64,000 nt of DNA from Pseudoalteromonas luteoviolacea (GTDB lineage Bacteria; Pseudomonadota; Gammaproteobacteria; Enterobacterales; Alteromonadaceae), in assembly GCF_018100925.1 (NCBI RefSeq), contig NZ_JAGJEH010000003.1, positions 597,004 to 661,003 on the forward strand, given 5' to 3'. The notes below the pieces were generated by a model, which was not told the DNA's origin, made no database searches, and saw only the letters and a list, made by a program, of their open reading frames with translations. Both the position numbers and the translations under genes were made by a program. Below, in pieces: positions 46,826 through 56,173 of the stretch (positions are counted from its first letter, which is position 1; the number at the start of each line of letters is the position of its first letter).

Positions 46826-47795
46826 GCCATGCTATTATTGTGCGCAATACGATTGAAGCACAAAAAAGGATTAACACAGCTAAAATTGGTTTTTTTGCCC
46901 AATTCTTTGTCAAACAGACCTCTGAACAAAAAATGTCAATTTTGTTTCAGATTCAGCTATTCTTCGGCTCACTTTTTGCACATCTACCAAACAATGTTGA
47001 AATAAATCTTTAAAAATACTCACATCTGCCATGAATTATAGCCAAAAGACATATCCATTTGATTTTATTGATATTTAAAAAAACATAAAAAACTATTGCT
47101 TCCCTCTAATGCCACGGTTTACTTAGCTTTCGTAGAGTTCTTAAAGATTAATAAACAATGTTATCCACAGATTCCGTGGATAAGTTTGTAGAGCCTTTAA
47201 AAATAAAGGCCTAGGCAGGGATCATATCGACGAATTCATTTTATTTAAATGATCATTTTATTTAATAGCCATGATCACACCCGCTATTCGCATTTTTTTA
47301 CTCGGTTGTAGCCCAATTTGACAAATATGCAAGCGGCCAAATCATAGGAAAAAAACACATAACAACATGTTTTTAATAAGATTTTAAAAATCTCACGGCT
47401 AGCCTATGCATTAAATTGGTAAAATTTGAGTAAAATATTTACCAAATCGACTGTAAAAGAAGTGCAAACTAATCTACTTTTAAGATCCCTATTAGGATCA
47501 ACTTTATCAAAATCTATGATCTCAGAAAAAGTGCAAAAAATAGTCCTTTCGAATAATTTTGAGGCATAAACCACAAAAAACATGCAATAACTTAATTATG
47601 TGAGTTCTTAATACAAACACAATTGACATAAAGTTCGCCAATTCACACAGCCGCGATCCTATTGATAGCCACCTATTTCATATCGATTATGTGCTCAAGT
47701 CCGCTGCTCTACAGTGAAAGATGATTAAAAAAAAGCTTAATTGTTGATTAATCCATCGAAAAGACAGTTTTTTTGCATAACTGTGATTTTTATTG
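46826..47795. other. AT-rich gene-free region with GATC clusters
   Basis: Nearly a kilobase without a gene. By eye it contains two inverted DnaA boxes (47161-47183), seven GATC sites between 47220 and 47658, a repeat of CATTTTATTTAA (two copies near 47237 and 47254), and an inverted repeat TTGGTAAA / TTTACCAA (47416-47445). No dnaA, mnmG, dnaN or rep gene is near, so an oriC is not claimed. Confidence 0.6.
47161..47183. other. Inverted pair of DnaA-box sequences
   Basis: TTATCCACA (47161-47169) is a perfect DnaA box, and CGTGGATAA (47175-47183) is TTATCCACG on the other strand, which is one base off the strongest consensus. They face each other with five bases between. The sequences match; binding of DnaA is inferred. 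Confidence 0.6.
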
Positions 47796-47824
47796 TTGAC
47801 ACTTCGCCGTGTCGTCATTAATAT
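47796..47824 (+). promoter_or_regulatory. Sigma-70 promoter of the tRNA-Asn operon
   Basis: TTGACA (47796-47801), a 17-base spacer and TAATAT (47819-47824) match the sigma-70 consensus almost perfectly. A GC-rich discriminator follows (CGCCCC), typical of stringently controlled stable-RNA promoters. It lies about 24 bases before the first tRNA. Confidence 0.85.
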
Positions 47825-47847
47825 TTCGCCCCGTTGAGAGACATGCT

Positions 47848-47924
47848 TCCCCCTTAGCTCAGTTGGTTAGAGCGACGGACTGTTAATCCGCAGGTCCCCC
47901 GTTCGAGTCGGGGAGGGGGAGCCA
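47848..47924 (+). tRNA. tRNA-Asn (GTT), copy 1
   Basis: A 77-base cloverleaf including encoded CCA. Acceptor stem TCCCCCT/AGGGGGA, D-arm GCTC/GAGC, anticodon loop CTGTTAA (GTT, Asn) and T-arm CCCCG/CGGGG with TTCGAGT. The anticodon stem has an A-C mismatch at 27-43. This is the first of four identical copies and follows the strong promoter at 47796. Confidence 0.96.
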
Positions 47925-47945
47925 AGTTTCTAAACATATAACGAT

Positions 47946-48022
47946 TCCCCCTTAGCTCAGTTGGTTAGAGCGACGGACTGTTAATCCGCAGGTCCCCCGT
48001 TCGAGTCGGGGAGGGGGAGCCA
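47946..48022 (+). tRNA. tRNA-Asn (GTT), copy 2
   Basis: Identical to copy 1 in all 77 bases, after a 21-base spacer. The flanking bases TATAACGAT (47937-47945) and ATCGTTATA (48024-48032) are perfect inverted repeats, so the precursor can extend the acceptor stem by nine pairs. Confidence 0.96.
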
Positions 48023-48041
48023 AATCGTTATAAAGTGTAGT

Positions 48042-48118
48042 TCCCCCTTAGCTCAGTTGGTTAGAGCGACGGACTGTTAATCCGCAGGTCCCCCGTTCGA
48101 GTCGGGGAGGGGGAGCCA
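48042..48118 (+). tRNA. tRNA-Asn (GTT), copy 3
   Basis: Identical to copies 1 and 2. A 19-base spacer precedes it. Flanks GTAGT (48037-48041) and ACTAC (48119-48123) again are complementary, extending the acceptor stem in the precursor by five pairs. Confidence 0.96.
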
Positions 48119-48140
48119 ACTACTCTTATCATTTTATTGT

Positions 48141-48217
48141 TCCCCCTTAGCTCAGTTGGTTAGAGCGACGGACTGTTAATCCGCAGGTCCCCCGTTCGAG
48201 TCGGGGAGGGGGAGCCA
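48141..48217 (+). tRNA. tRNA-Asn (GTT), copy 4
   Basis: Identical to the other three copies, after a 22-base spacer. No strong terminator is visible behind it; the next gene starts at 48443 and could lie in the read-through region. Confidence 0.96.
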
Positions 48218-48442
48218 ATTCTCAGAATATGTTAGACTTTTTCCTATCAATGCTCTACTCTACAAGCACCTTGACTGGTGAATTTTTGCTATATAATTAG
48301 GACTACTACCCATATCGAAATACACTCTAAACGTATTTTCAATATGAGCAATTCTCAGTAATCCCAATTTATGTTTGGCAGCATTATATTCATTTACTAA
48401 TGCTAAAGGGTATTTCTTCCATTTTCAGGCAGAAGATTAATA

Positions 48443-50386
48443 ATGGCAGGCTTTAAAAAACTCATATTTCTACAATTTGTATCTTGGTTACTTTTCTCAG
48501 CTGTGGGTAGCTTTTTTGTTGCTTCAAGCTTTGACAGCGCTGTAAGTCGTGCACAAATGAGTGCACAACAGATGGTCAGTAACTACATTCAGGAAAAAAC
48601 CATGAATGATATGACCCCAGAACATATTCGCCTGTCATTGAGTAATGGGAATGTTTTTTCTACTTTTATAGTAAGAGATTTTTCCGGCCAAGCAGTATTA
48701 CAATTGGGCGCCCCTACCCAGTTACCATTTTTAGCTGATCTCATTGCCAATACCTTTAATTCCATTCGGCCCCAATTTGCAGTCAATAAAACCAAAGACA
48801 TCAAAATAGAGTTTGTGATTAACGCTCAGAGTCAGGCTTCTTTGTTACAGCAGTCCCTGCTATTGATGTTACTGATTTCAGCACTTGTTGCTTTTATTCC
48901 TATCTTTTATATGCAAGCCATTTATAAAAAGCTGAATCGCAATGTCAGTATGACTGTTGCCAATGCAGTTGATGTGTATATTACGCAAAATCAAGTAACA
49001 GAGAGCATAGAAGAAGACTTTAACACCGGTAAAGTTACCGAGCTAGGTGCTGAGTTAGCGCCTTCATTTAATCGGTTAGCCCACTTTCTCAAAAGCAAAC
49101 AAGAAGATATTAAGTCTGCTGCACACTCTATAAAGCAAGAAGCTTATAAAGATGTAGTCACAGGACTTGGCAACAGGAATATGTTTGTTGAGTACTACGA
49201 ACATCAAATTGAACAAGCCAACAATAAAAGCTTTGGTACTCTGGCAATGATCCGCTGTAGTGAATTGCAAATGATCAACCAAACTCGTGGTTATCAAAAA
49301 GGTGATGAATATATTCGTGCCGTGTCTGATATTGTTAAGCATGTTAGTGGCACCTATACGGGAAGCCAAGTTTTCAGACTCAATAGCTCTGACTTTGCCG
49401 TTATTTTACCAAATGTTCCTTCCAAAGAGGCTGAGCAATTTGGTGAGACACTTCAGGCTAGATTTACCCAATATCAGCAAAACCAAGAGCTGGCTTCCGT
49501 TGCAAACGCAGGTATTGTCTCCTATGAGTCCGGCAAGCCGCTTGGAGAACTGCTCTCCGTCGTTGATAACGCAATGAGCATGGCGCAAAGTAAACAAGCT
49601 AACGCGTGGCATTTACAGCGCGAAAGTGACATTGTTAATAATGTAGGTGCAGGGTTTGGTAACCAAAACTGGCGCAGAGTCATCCGTGAAGTTATCGACA
49701 GCCGCCGTGTTAACCTGATGATGCAAAACATTATGCCTATCGGTAAAAATGTCAAAGCCTATGCCGAGATCCAATCGCGCTTCAAAACTGAAGACAATCA
49801 AATGCTGCCGACGGCTTCCTTCTTAGCCATGGCTGAAAAGCTCGACATGGCCATTGAGATTGACCAACTGATCATTGATAGCTCACTAGAATTAATTAAA
49901 ACACGTAATTTCAACGAAAAGTTTTTTGGCATCAATGTTACCGCCTCTAGTGCTCACAGCGATCAGTTTGTGATCTGGCTAGAAAGAAGGCTACTAAAAG
50001 ACGGCAACTTGGCATCAAAGCTCATTTTTGAGGTCAGTGAGTTCGGCTTACAACAAAATATCAAAGCCAGTAAACGCTTTATTGATATGGTTCACCGTGT
50101 CGGTGCACGTATTACTGTAGAGCGATTTGGCGTTGGCCTGACTTCATTTAAATTCTTTAGGGATTTAAAACCTGATTTTATCAAAATGGATGCAAGCTAT
50201 ACCCGTGGCCTAGAAGAAGATAAAAACAATCAATATTTTATGCGTTTAATGGTTGATTTGGCGCACCGTATCGGTGTCAGTGTTTTTGCCGAAGGCGTTG
50301 AAAGTCAAGAAGAAAAGCACATTGTTGAAACACTCTGTCTCGACGGTGTACAAGGCTATTACATCGAAAAGCCTAAAGAAGTCTAA
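48443..50386 (+). CDS. LapD/CsrD-like degenerate GGDEF-EAL membrane protein
   Basis: The 647-residue protein has two membrane segments (about 8-28 and 133-155) flanking a small periplasmic domain, then a HAMP-like region, GGDEF and EAL domains. Both active sites are decayed: the GGDEF position reads RLNSSDF (near 314), and the EAL position reads AEI (near 440), with EVSEFGL in place of the metal-binding ITES. Such proteins do not turn over c-di-GMP but bind it or partner proteins. The topology and length resemble LapD, which controls a periplasmic protease in response to c-di-GMP, and also CsrD; no lapG-like gene is adjacent. Confidence 0.82.
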   Translation: MAGFKKLIFLQFVSWLLFSAVGSFFVASSFDSAVSRAQMSAQQMVSNYIQEKTMNDMTPEHIRLSLSNGNVFSTFIVRDFSGQAVLQLGAPTQLPFLADLIANTFNSIRPQFAVNKTKDIKIEFVINAQSQASLLQQSLLLMLLISALVAFIPIFYMQAIYKKLNRNVSMTVANAVDVYITQNQVTESIEEDFNTGKVTELGAELAPSFNRLAHFLKSKQEDIKSAAHSIKQEAYKDVVTGLGNRNMFVEYYEHQIEQANNKSFGTLAMIRCSELQMINQTRGYQKGDEYIRAVSDIVKHVSGTYTGSQVFRLNSSDFAVILPNVPSKEAEQFGETLQARFTQYQQNQELASVANAGIVSYESGKPLGELLSVVDNAMSMAQSKQANAWHLQRESDIVNNVGAGFGNQNWRRVIREVIDSRRVNLMMQNIMPIGKNVKAYAEIQSRFKTEDNQMLPTASFLAMAEKLDMAIEIDQLIIDSSLELIKTRNFNEKFFGINVTASSAHSDQFVIWLERRLLKDGNLASKLIFEVSEFGLQQNIKASKRFIDMVHRVGARITVERFGVGLTSFKFFRDLKPDFIKMDASYTRGLEEDKNNQYFMRLMVDLAHRIGVSVFAEGVESQEEKHIVETLCLDGVQGYYIEKPKEV

Positions 50387-50399
50387 AGCCACAAATTTT

Positions 50400-50420
50400 G
50401 GAGGGGTACTTTATCCCTCC
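50400..50420 (+). terminator. Hairpin after the LapD-like gene
   Basis: GGAGGG (50400-50405) and CCCTCC (50415-50420) pair around a nine-base loop 14 bases beyond the stop codon. No T-tract follows, so it is a weak terminator or mRNA 3' end. Confidence 0.4.
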
Positions 50421-50567
50421 ATGAATTGTCAACATTCCCTACCAATTTTTCATTTCAATGCAAATAAAGTCTGCTAAATGTTGTGATCTCAGCGAGGAAA
50501 ATTGTTAGAATTTCCAGTCTTATGACACGTTGCGAAACGCAGATAAATAGTTAGTTAAGGGGCATGA

Positions 50568-51149
50568 ATGACAGAGTATATGTTGTTGCTTATCGGCACT
50601 GTGCTGGTAAACAACTTTGTATTGGTTCAATTCTTGGGACTTTGTCCATTTATGGGAGTTTCAAGTAAACTTGAAACAGCTATTGGTATGTCATTGGCAA
50701 CCACATTCGTTTTAACACTTGCTTCTGTCACAAGTTACTTAGTCAATCAATATATCTTGCTACCATTAGATCTGACTTTTCTACGCACCATGAGTTTTAT
50801 ACTGGTGATAGCCGTAGTTGTGCAATTTACAGAAATGGTGGTAAGGAAAAGCAGCCCCACTTTATATCGATTACTGGGGATTTTTCTCCCGCTTATTACT
50901 ACCAACTGCGCAGTTCTTGGAGTGGCATTACTTAACATTACAAAAGAGCACACATTTATCAGCTCTGCTGTATATGGTTTTGGCGCGGCCGTAGGCTTTT
51001 CATTGGTGTTAGTGTTATTTGCCGCACTGCGAGAGCGTTTAGCCGTTGCAGACGTCCCTACCCCATTTAAAGGCGCTTCAATTGCCATGATCACCGCAGG
51101 CCTTATGTCGCTTGCTTTTATGGGCTTTTCTGGATTGGTGAAGTTGTAA
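50568..51149 (+). CDS. rsxA: Electron transport complex subunit RsxA
   Basis: The 193-residue integral membrane protein with about six segments is subunit A of the Rnf/Rsx complex, which couples electron flow between NADH and ferredoxin to ion movement. Features include [26 protein letters not shown] and [15 protein letters not shown]. It is first in the rsxABCDGE operon, and the stop is two bases before the rsxB start. In E. coli, Rsx also keeps the SoxR redox sensor reduced. Confidence 0.96.
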   Translation: MTEYMLLLIGTVLVNNFVLVQFLGLCPFMGVSSKLETAIGMSLATTFVLTLASVTSYLVNQYILLPLDLTFLRTMSFILVIAVVVQFTEMVVRKSSPTLYRLLGIFLPLITTNCAVLGVALLNITKEHTFISSAVYGFGAAVGFSLVLVLFAALRERLAVADVPTPFKGASIAMITAGLMSLAFMGFSGLVKL

Positions 51150-51150
51150 A

Positions 51151-51705
51151 ATGACATTACTGTATGCTTTGATAGCTATCGGTGCGCTCGCACTCGTTTT
51201 CGGCTTAATTTTGGGCTACGCAGCCATTAAGTACCGTGTTGAAAGTAACCCCATTGTGGATCAGGTCGATGCCATTTTACCACAAACTCAGTGTGGTCAA
51301 TGTGGCTACCCAGGCTGCCGACCTTATGCAGAAGCAATTGCCAATGGCGACGATGTCAATAAATGCCCTCCTGGTGGTGAAGCAACGGTTAAAAAGCTTG
51401 CAGATCTGATGGGCGTTGAAGCAAAGCCGCTCGCCGGCGGGGAAGAAGCAGAGCCAATTAAAAAAGTCGCTTATATACGCGAGGATGAATGCATAGGCTG
51501 TACCAAGTGCATCCAGGCATGCCCTGTCGATGCTATTGTCGGCGCGACCCGACAGATGCATACCATCATTGCTGACGAGTGTACAGGATGTGATTTATGT
51601 GTAGAGCCCTGCCCTGTTGACTGCATAGACATGATCCCAGTCGCCGAAACAAAACAATCTTGGAAATGGCAAATAGACGCCATTCCAGTGAAACAACTTG
51701 ATTGA
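51151..51705 (+). CDS. rsxB: Electron transport complex subunit RsxB
   Basis: The 184-residue iron-sulfur protein has an N-terminal membrane anchor, the CQCGYPGC-type cluster motif [17 protein letters not shown] with NKCPPGG, and two [4Fe-4S] ferredoxin motifs [16 protein letters not shown] and [16 protein letters not shown]. It relays electrons between RsxC and the membrane flavoproteins. It follows rsxA with a one-base gap and precedes rsxC by nine bases. Confidence 0.96.
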   Translation: MTLLYALIAIGALALVFGLILGYAAIKYRVESNPIVDQVDAILPQTQCGQCGYPGCRPYAEAIANGDDVNKCPPGGEATVKKLADLMGVEAKPLAGGEEAEPIKKVAYIREDECIGCTKCIQACPVDAIVGATRQMHTIIADECTGCDLCVEPCPVDCIDMIPVAETKQSWKWQIDAIPVKQLD

Positions 51706-51714
51706 GAGGTTTAA

Positions 51715-54489
51715 GTGGAAACATTACTTGAACAAATTGAAAGCGGCAAGCTGTGGCAATTTCCCGGCGGCATTCATCCACCAGAACAAAAATCTATCTC
51801 CAATCAGGTCTCAATCGGTTCTTTACCTCTACCTGAATACTTGGTGTTGCCGTTAAAACAGCATATTGGTGCCAATGGCCAGCTCCTTGTTAATAAGGGG
51901 GAGCATGTATTAAAAGGTCAAGTTTTAACACAACCTGGCACCAACTGGTCTTTACCGATCCACGCTCCGACCTCTGGGACAATCACAGATATCAAACCAA
52001 TGCCTTCAGCTCACCCTTCTGCAATGCCAGAACTGAGCATCGTATTGACACCTGATGGTGAAGATAAGTGGTGTGACTTGCAAGCTCGCACTTCTATTGA
52101 TGGCCTAGACAATAAAGCACTGATAGATATTATCCACCACGCAGGTATTGCAGGCATGGGTGGTGCAGGCTTTCCAACATATGTTAAAGCCGATAGTGCT
52201 AAGACTATTGAATTTTTGGTAGTCAATGGCGTCGAGTGCGAGCCATACATCACCGCAGATGATATGTTGATGCGAGAGCATGCTGAAGATATCATCCGAG
52301 GTATTGAGGTGATGATCTCTATCTTGTCTCCTCAATGCACCTTAGTTGGTATAGAGGATAACAAACCTGAAGCATTGGCTGCTATGAAGCTTGCAGCTCA
52401 ACACAACGACAAGATATTAGTCCGCGCCATCCCGACCAAGTACCCTTCTGGTGGCGAAAAGCAATTGATAAAAGTGCTCACTTCCAAAGAAGTACCCAGT
52501 GGTGGGATCCCCGCTGATGTAGGCGTTTTGGTTCAAAATGTTGGTACTTTATTTGCTGTTAGTGAGGCGGTTTATAAAGGCAAACCTTTGATAGAGCGCG
52601 TCGTCACTGTAACAGGAAATACTATACAAACCCCCCAAAATGTTTGGGCACTGCTCGGCTCAGAAGTAAAACATCTGCTATACAGCCAAGGTTTTACGCC
52701 TGTTGATGAACAACGTGTGATTATGGGTGGCCCAATGATGGGGTTCACTCTCCCGACAGTTAGGATCCCAGTAGTTAAAACCACCAACTGTGTTTTGGCA
52801 CCTGACAACCAAGAACTCGCTGTCGCAGGACAAGAACAAGCATGCATTCGCTGTAGTGCTTGTGCCGACGCCTGCCCGCAAACCTTATTGCCACAACAAC
52901 TGCAGTGGTTTGCTAAAGGACAAGAGTACGACAAGCTCGAAGAATACAACTTATTTGACTGTATTGAATGTGGCGCATGCTCCTACGTTTGCCCAAGTGA
53001 AATTCCTTTGGTGCAATATTACCGCGTAGCGAAAGCTGAGATCCGTGAACAAAAACTTGAGAAGGTTAAAGCAGAGCGTGCCAAAGAGCGTTTTGAAGCG
53101 CGAAAAGTTCGTCTTGAAAAAGAGCAAGAAGAAAGGCAAAACCGTCACAAACGTCCAGCGCGTAGCGCACCTGCAAAAGACAAGGCTAAAGTTTCGGAAG
53201 CGCTTGAGCGTGTTAAGAAAAAACGCCCAGAGCAATCTGCGGTACAAGCCGCTATTGAACGTGCTAAAGCGAAAAAAGCAGACGGTGATGCTACAACACT
53301 TGAGCCCGATAATAGCGCCGTTGCACTAGAAAGAGCAAAAAGAAAAGAACAAGCTAGAAAGTACAAAGAAGAAAAAGCAGGCACAGATCAAGGCAGTGCA
53401 CCAAAAGATGCGGTTGCAGCGGCTATTGCTCGAGCTAAAGCAAAAAAAGCTGACAAAGAAACTGGTAAAGCCAGTTCTGAGGCACCCACTGAAGCAACGG
53501 CGGACGATCCAAGAAAAGCAGCGGTTGCCGCAGCTATTGCCCGTGCTAAAGCTAAGAAGGCAGCTAAAACACCTTCTGAACAAACAGAGGTTGAAAAACC
53601 TGCAACTGAAGTCGCGTCGGAAGATCCACGCAAAGCTGCCGTAGCAGCAGCCATTGCCCGTGCCAAAGCAAAAAAAGCAGCAAAAGCTGCCGCTGAGCAA
53701 ACTGAAGAGCTAGTTCACGAAGAACCAGTAACAGAAGAAGCGCAGGAAGATCCACGCAAAGCTGCCGTCGCAGCAGCCATTGCTCGTGCCAAAGCGAAAA
53801 AAGCAGCAAAAGCTGCCGCTGAGCAAGCCGAAGAGCCGATCAACGAGGAACCTGCAACAGACGAAGCGCCGGAAGATCCGCGTAAAGCCGCAGTGGCCGC
53901 AGCCATTGCCCGTGCCAAAGCAAAAAAAGCGGCAAAAGCAGCCGCTGAGCAAGCCGAAGAGCCGGTCAATGAGGAGCCTGCAACTGACGAAGCACCGGAA
54001 GATCCGCGTAAAGCCGCAGTGGCCGCAGCCATTGCCCGTGCCAAAGCAAAAAAAGCGGCAAAAGCAGTAGCTGAGCAAGCCGAAGAGCCGGTCAATGAGG
54101 AGCCTGCAACTGACGAAGTCCCGGAAGATCCGCGTAAAGCCGCAGTAGCTGCTGCTATTGCCCGCGCAAAGGCGAAAAAGGCCGCAAAAGCAGCCGCTGA
54201 ACAAGCTGAAGAGCCGGTCAATGAGGAGCCCGAAACTGACGAAGCCCCGGAAGATCCGCGTAAAGCCGCGGTGGCCGCAGCTATTGCCCGCGCAAAGGCA
54301 AAAAAGGCCGCCAAAGAAGCAGAACAAGCTCGTTTAGAAAGTGCTGATACAACAGAAGAAAACAGTACTTCGATACCTGAAAGCGAACTCAACCCTGAAG
54401 ATAAACGCAAAGCAGCAATTCGCGCAGCCGTCGAACGCGCAAAAGCCAAGAAGAAAGCCCAAGAACAAGAAGGAAATGATCTGTCATGA
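51715..54489 (+). CDS. rsxC: Electron transport complex subunit RsxC with long repetitive C-terminus
   Basis: At 924 residues this is longer than E. coli RsxC (about 740). The start is GTG at 51715, with GAGAGG upstream. The NADH and FMN-binding part has GGAGFPTYVK, PTKYPSGGEKQL and VMGGPMMGF. Two [4Fe-4S] motifs follow (CIRCSACADACPQ and CIECGACSYVCPS). From about residue 445 the protein becomes charged and coiled, and from about 560 a 42-residue repeat with the core AAIARAKAKKA recurs eight times. The rsxD start overlaps its end by four bases. Confidence 0.95.
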   Translation: METLLEQIESGKLWQFPGGIHPPEQKSISNQVSIGSLPLPEYLVLPLKQHIGANGQLLVNKGEHVLKGQVLTQPGTNWSLPIHAPTSGTITDIKPMPSAHPSAMPELSIVLTPDGEDKWCDLQARTSIDGLDNKALIDIIHHAGIAGMGGAGFPTYVKADSAKTIEFLVVNGVECEPYITADDMLMREHAEDIIRGIEVMISILSPQCTLVGIEDNKPEALAAMKLAAQHNDKILVRAIPTKYPSGGEKQLIKVLTSKEVPSGGIPADVGVLVQNVGTLFAVSEAVYKGKPLIERVVTVTGNTIQTPQNVWALLGSEVKHLLYSQGFTPVDEQRVIMGGPMMGFTLPTVRIPVVKTTNCVLAPDNQELAVAGQEQACIRCSACADACPQTLLPQQLQWFAKGQEYDKLEEYNLFDCIECGACSYVCPSEIPLVQYYRVAKAEIREQKLEKVKAERAKERFEARKVRLEKEQEERQNRHKRPARSAPAKDKAKVSEALERVKKKRPEQSAVQAAIERAKAKKADGDATTLEPDNSAVALERAKRKEQARKYKEEKAGTDQGSAPKDAVAAAIARAKAKKADKETGKASSEAPTEATADDPRKAAVAAAIARAKAKKAAKTPSEQTEVEKPATEVASEDPRKAAVAAAIARAKAKKAAKAAAEQTEELVHEEPVTEEAQEDPRKAAVAAAIARAKAKKAAKAAAEQAEEPINEEPATDEAPEDPRKAAVAAAIARAKAKKAAKAAAEQAEEPVNEEPATDEAPEDPRKAAVAAAIARAKAKKAAKAVAEQAEEPVNEEPATDEVPEDPRKAAVAAAIARAKAKKAAKAAAEQAEEPVNEEPETDEAPEDPRKAAVAAAIARAKAKKAAKEAEQARLESADTTEENSTSIPESELNPEDKRKAAIRAAVERAKAKKKAQEQEGNDLS
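53401..54320 (+). repeat. Tandem 126-bp coding repeats in rsxC
   Basis: Eight copies of the core AVAAAIARAKAKKA can be counted, six of them close to a 42-residue unit ending EDPRK. Third-position differences between copies are few, and the later copies are the most alike, pointing to recent duplication by slippage or recombination. Further diverged copies lie at both edges. Since the unit is a multiple of three, the frame is always kept. Confidence 0.9.
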
Positions 54490-55538
54490 AATTAACCATG
54501 GCTTCATCGCCCCATAATCACAGCCTGAAATCCGTCAACAAGCTCATGCTTTGTGTGATGTTAGCCTGCATTCCTGGGATCTTGGTGCAAAGTTACTTCT
54601 TTGGCATTGGTGTATTTATTCAGCTCGCGCTGGCACTGTTCACAGTAAGCCTAGCAGAAGCAGCCATGCTCACACTGCGCGGTCGACCCGTATGGCCAAC
54701 GTTAAGCGATGGCAGTGCTTGGCTAACCGGCGTACTGATCGCTGTGAGTGTGCCCCCCCTAGCGCCTTGGTGGGTTGTTGTCATCGGCGCATGTTTTGCC
54801 ATAGTTATTGTCAAACAGCTCTACGGTGGACTCGGATTCAACTTATTTAACCCAGCTATGGCTGCGTATGTGCTGTTACTCATTTCTTTCCCAGTACAGA
54901 TGACTGCTTGGCTACCTATTCAGGCTTTATTGAGCGCACCACTTCCAGTGCTTGACCAACTCGCTTTAGTTTTTACGGAATCTACTCGCTCTGGTTTGTC
55001 TCTAGAGCAGGCAAGACAAGTCATTGATGGAGCAACCGGCGCCACACCGCTCGACCATGTAAAAACGGCAACAGGGCAAAACCTGACGGTCACAGAAGCC
55101 ATGGATAATAGTGCTTTCGCTCACTTTGCCGGTGAAGGCTGGCAGTGGGTAAACATCGCATATCTTCTCGGTGGGCTGTACCTACTTAAAGCTAAGGTGA
55201 TCAATTGGCATATTCCTGTTGCCATGCTAGCGTCTCTATCAATTTGTAGTCTATTTGGTTATGTGTTGGGCAATCAAGCTGGCGTAGCATTCCATCTACT
55301 GAGTGGGGCAACCATGATTGGGGCTTTTTTCATTGCCACTGATCCAGTGTCCGCTTCAACAACAAACAAGGGCCGGCTGATCTATGGCGCATTAATTGGT
55401 CTTTTAGTGTATTTAATCAGGCAATATGGCGGCTACCCTGATGCTGTTGCTTTTTCTGTGTTGCTTCTGAATATGGCGGTCCCCTTGATTGACTACTACA
55501 CCCAACCGCGCACATATGGACATGGAGCTAAAAAATGA
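54486..55538 (+). CDS. rsxD: Electron transport complex subunit RsxD
   Basis: The 350-residue membrane protein has about nine segments. The flavinylation site, a threonine in TGATPLDHV (near 189), is present, as is GGLGFNLFNPAMAAY. It carries a covalently bound FMN in the complex. Starts and ends overlap neighbours (rsxC by four bases, rsxG by four bases), so translation is coupled. Confidence 0.95.
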   Translation: MKLTMASSPHNHSLKSVNKLMLCVMLACIPGILVQSYFFGIGVFIQLALALFTVSLAEAAMLTLRGRPVWPTLSDGSAWLTGVLIAVSVPPLAPWWVVVIGACFAIVIVKQLYGGLGFNLFNPAMAAYVLLLISFPVQMTAWLPIQALLSAPLPVLDQLALVFTESTRSGLSLEQARQVIDGATGATPLDHVKTATGQNLTVTEAMDNSAFAHFAGEGWQWVNIAYLLGGLYLLKAKVINWHIPVAMLASLSICSLFGYVLGNQAGVAFHLLSGATMIGAFFIATDPVSASTTNKGRLIYGALIGLLVYLIRQYGGYPDAVAFSVLLLNMAVPLIDYYTQPRTYGHGAKK

Positions 55539-56173
55539 TCCTTGCATCAATGAAAAAAAATGGCGCGATCCTAACTGCGTTTGCGCTGGCAACCACAGGC
55601 AGCGTAGCACTAGTCCAGCAGCTCACAGCGCCGCGTATTGAAGCGCAAGAGAAAAAGCATTTAATGCGTACACTGACACAGGTTTTGCCCGCTGATAAAT
55701 ATAACAATGAACTGTATTTAGACTGTATCGAAAGTAACGCACCTGAGCTTGGCCCCAATGGCCCACACCGTATTTATCGTGCAAAACATAACGGCCAGCC
55801 TGTCGCCCTACTTGTGCAACATATTACACCTGAAGGATATAGTGGCAACATTGATATATTAACTGCGCTATATGCCAACGCTGAAATCGCAGGGGTACGA
55901 ATTACTCAACATAAAGAAACACCGGGCTTAGGCGATAAAGTCGAAGTTAAAAAATCTGATTGGGTACACAGTTTTTCGGGGGTAAAAGTACAATCAGCAG
56001 AGGATCCCCGCTTCAATGTCAAAAAAGAAGGTGGCATGTTTGATCAATTTACCGGTGCCACCATCACTCCTAGAGCAGTGGTGCACTCAGTTAATACAGC
56101 AACTTGGTATGCACATCAAAACTTTGACAGCTTATTTGCTCAGCCAAATATTTGCCAAGAGGAACAGTTATGA
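55535..56173 (+). CDS. rsxG: Electron transport complex subunit RsxG
   Basis: The 212-residue protein has one N-terminal membrane segment and a periplasmic FMN-binding domain whose flavinylated threonine lies in [26 protein letters not shown] is another conserved part. It transfers electrons in the Rsx complex. A start at the third Met codon (MKKNGAIL, 55550) is possible. Its end overlaps rsxE by four bases. Confidence 0.94.
   Translation: MILASMKKNGAILTAFALATTGSVALVQQLTAPRIEAQEKKHLMRTLTQVLPADKYNNELYLDCIESNAPELGPNGPHRIYRAKHNGQPVALLVQHITPEGYSGNIDILTALYANAEIAGVRITQHKETPGLGDKVEVKKSDWVHSFSGVKVQSAEDPRFNVKKEGGMFDQFTGATITPRAVVHSVNTATWYAHQNFDSLFAQPNICQEEQL

Noticed and set aside
46771..46860. LexA (SOS) box for the MATE-uvrB operon
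   Set aside because: No CTG-N10-CAG pattern with the expected AT core was found near the operon start.
46826..47845. Chromosomal origin (oriC)
   Set aside because: DnaA boxes and GATC sites are suggestive, but only two boxes were found and dnaA, dnaN, mnmG, parAB or rep genes are not present. Kept only as a DnaA-related region for checking.
47848..48217. tRNA-Asn genes as integration site of a genomic island
   Set aside because: No integrase, no partial tRNA copy and no foreign-looking genes follow; all four copies are full length.
53326..54449. Long minus-strand and shifted plus-strand open frames in rsxC
   Set aside because: They are shadows of the repetitive alanine/lysine coding sequence; the rsxC frame has conserved domains upstream and an unbroken continuation.
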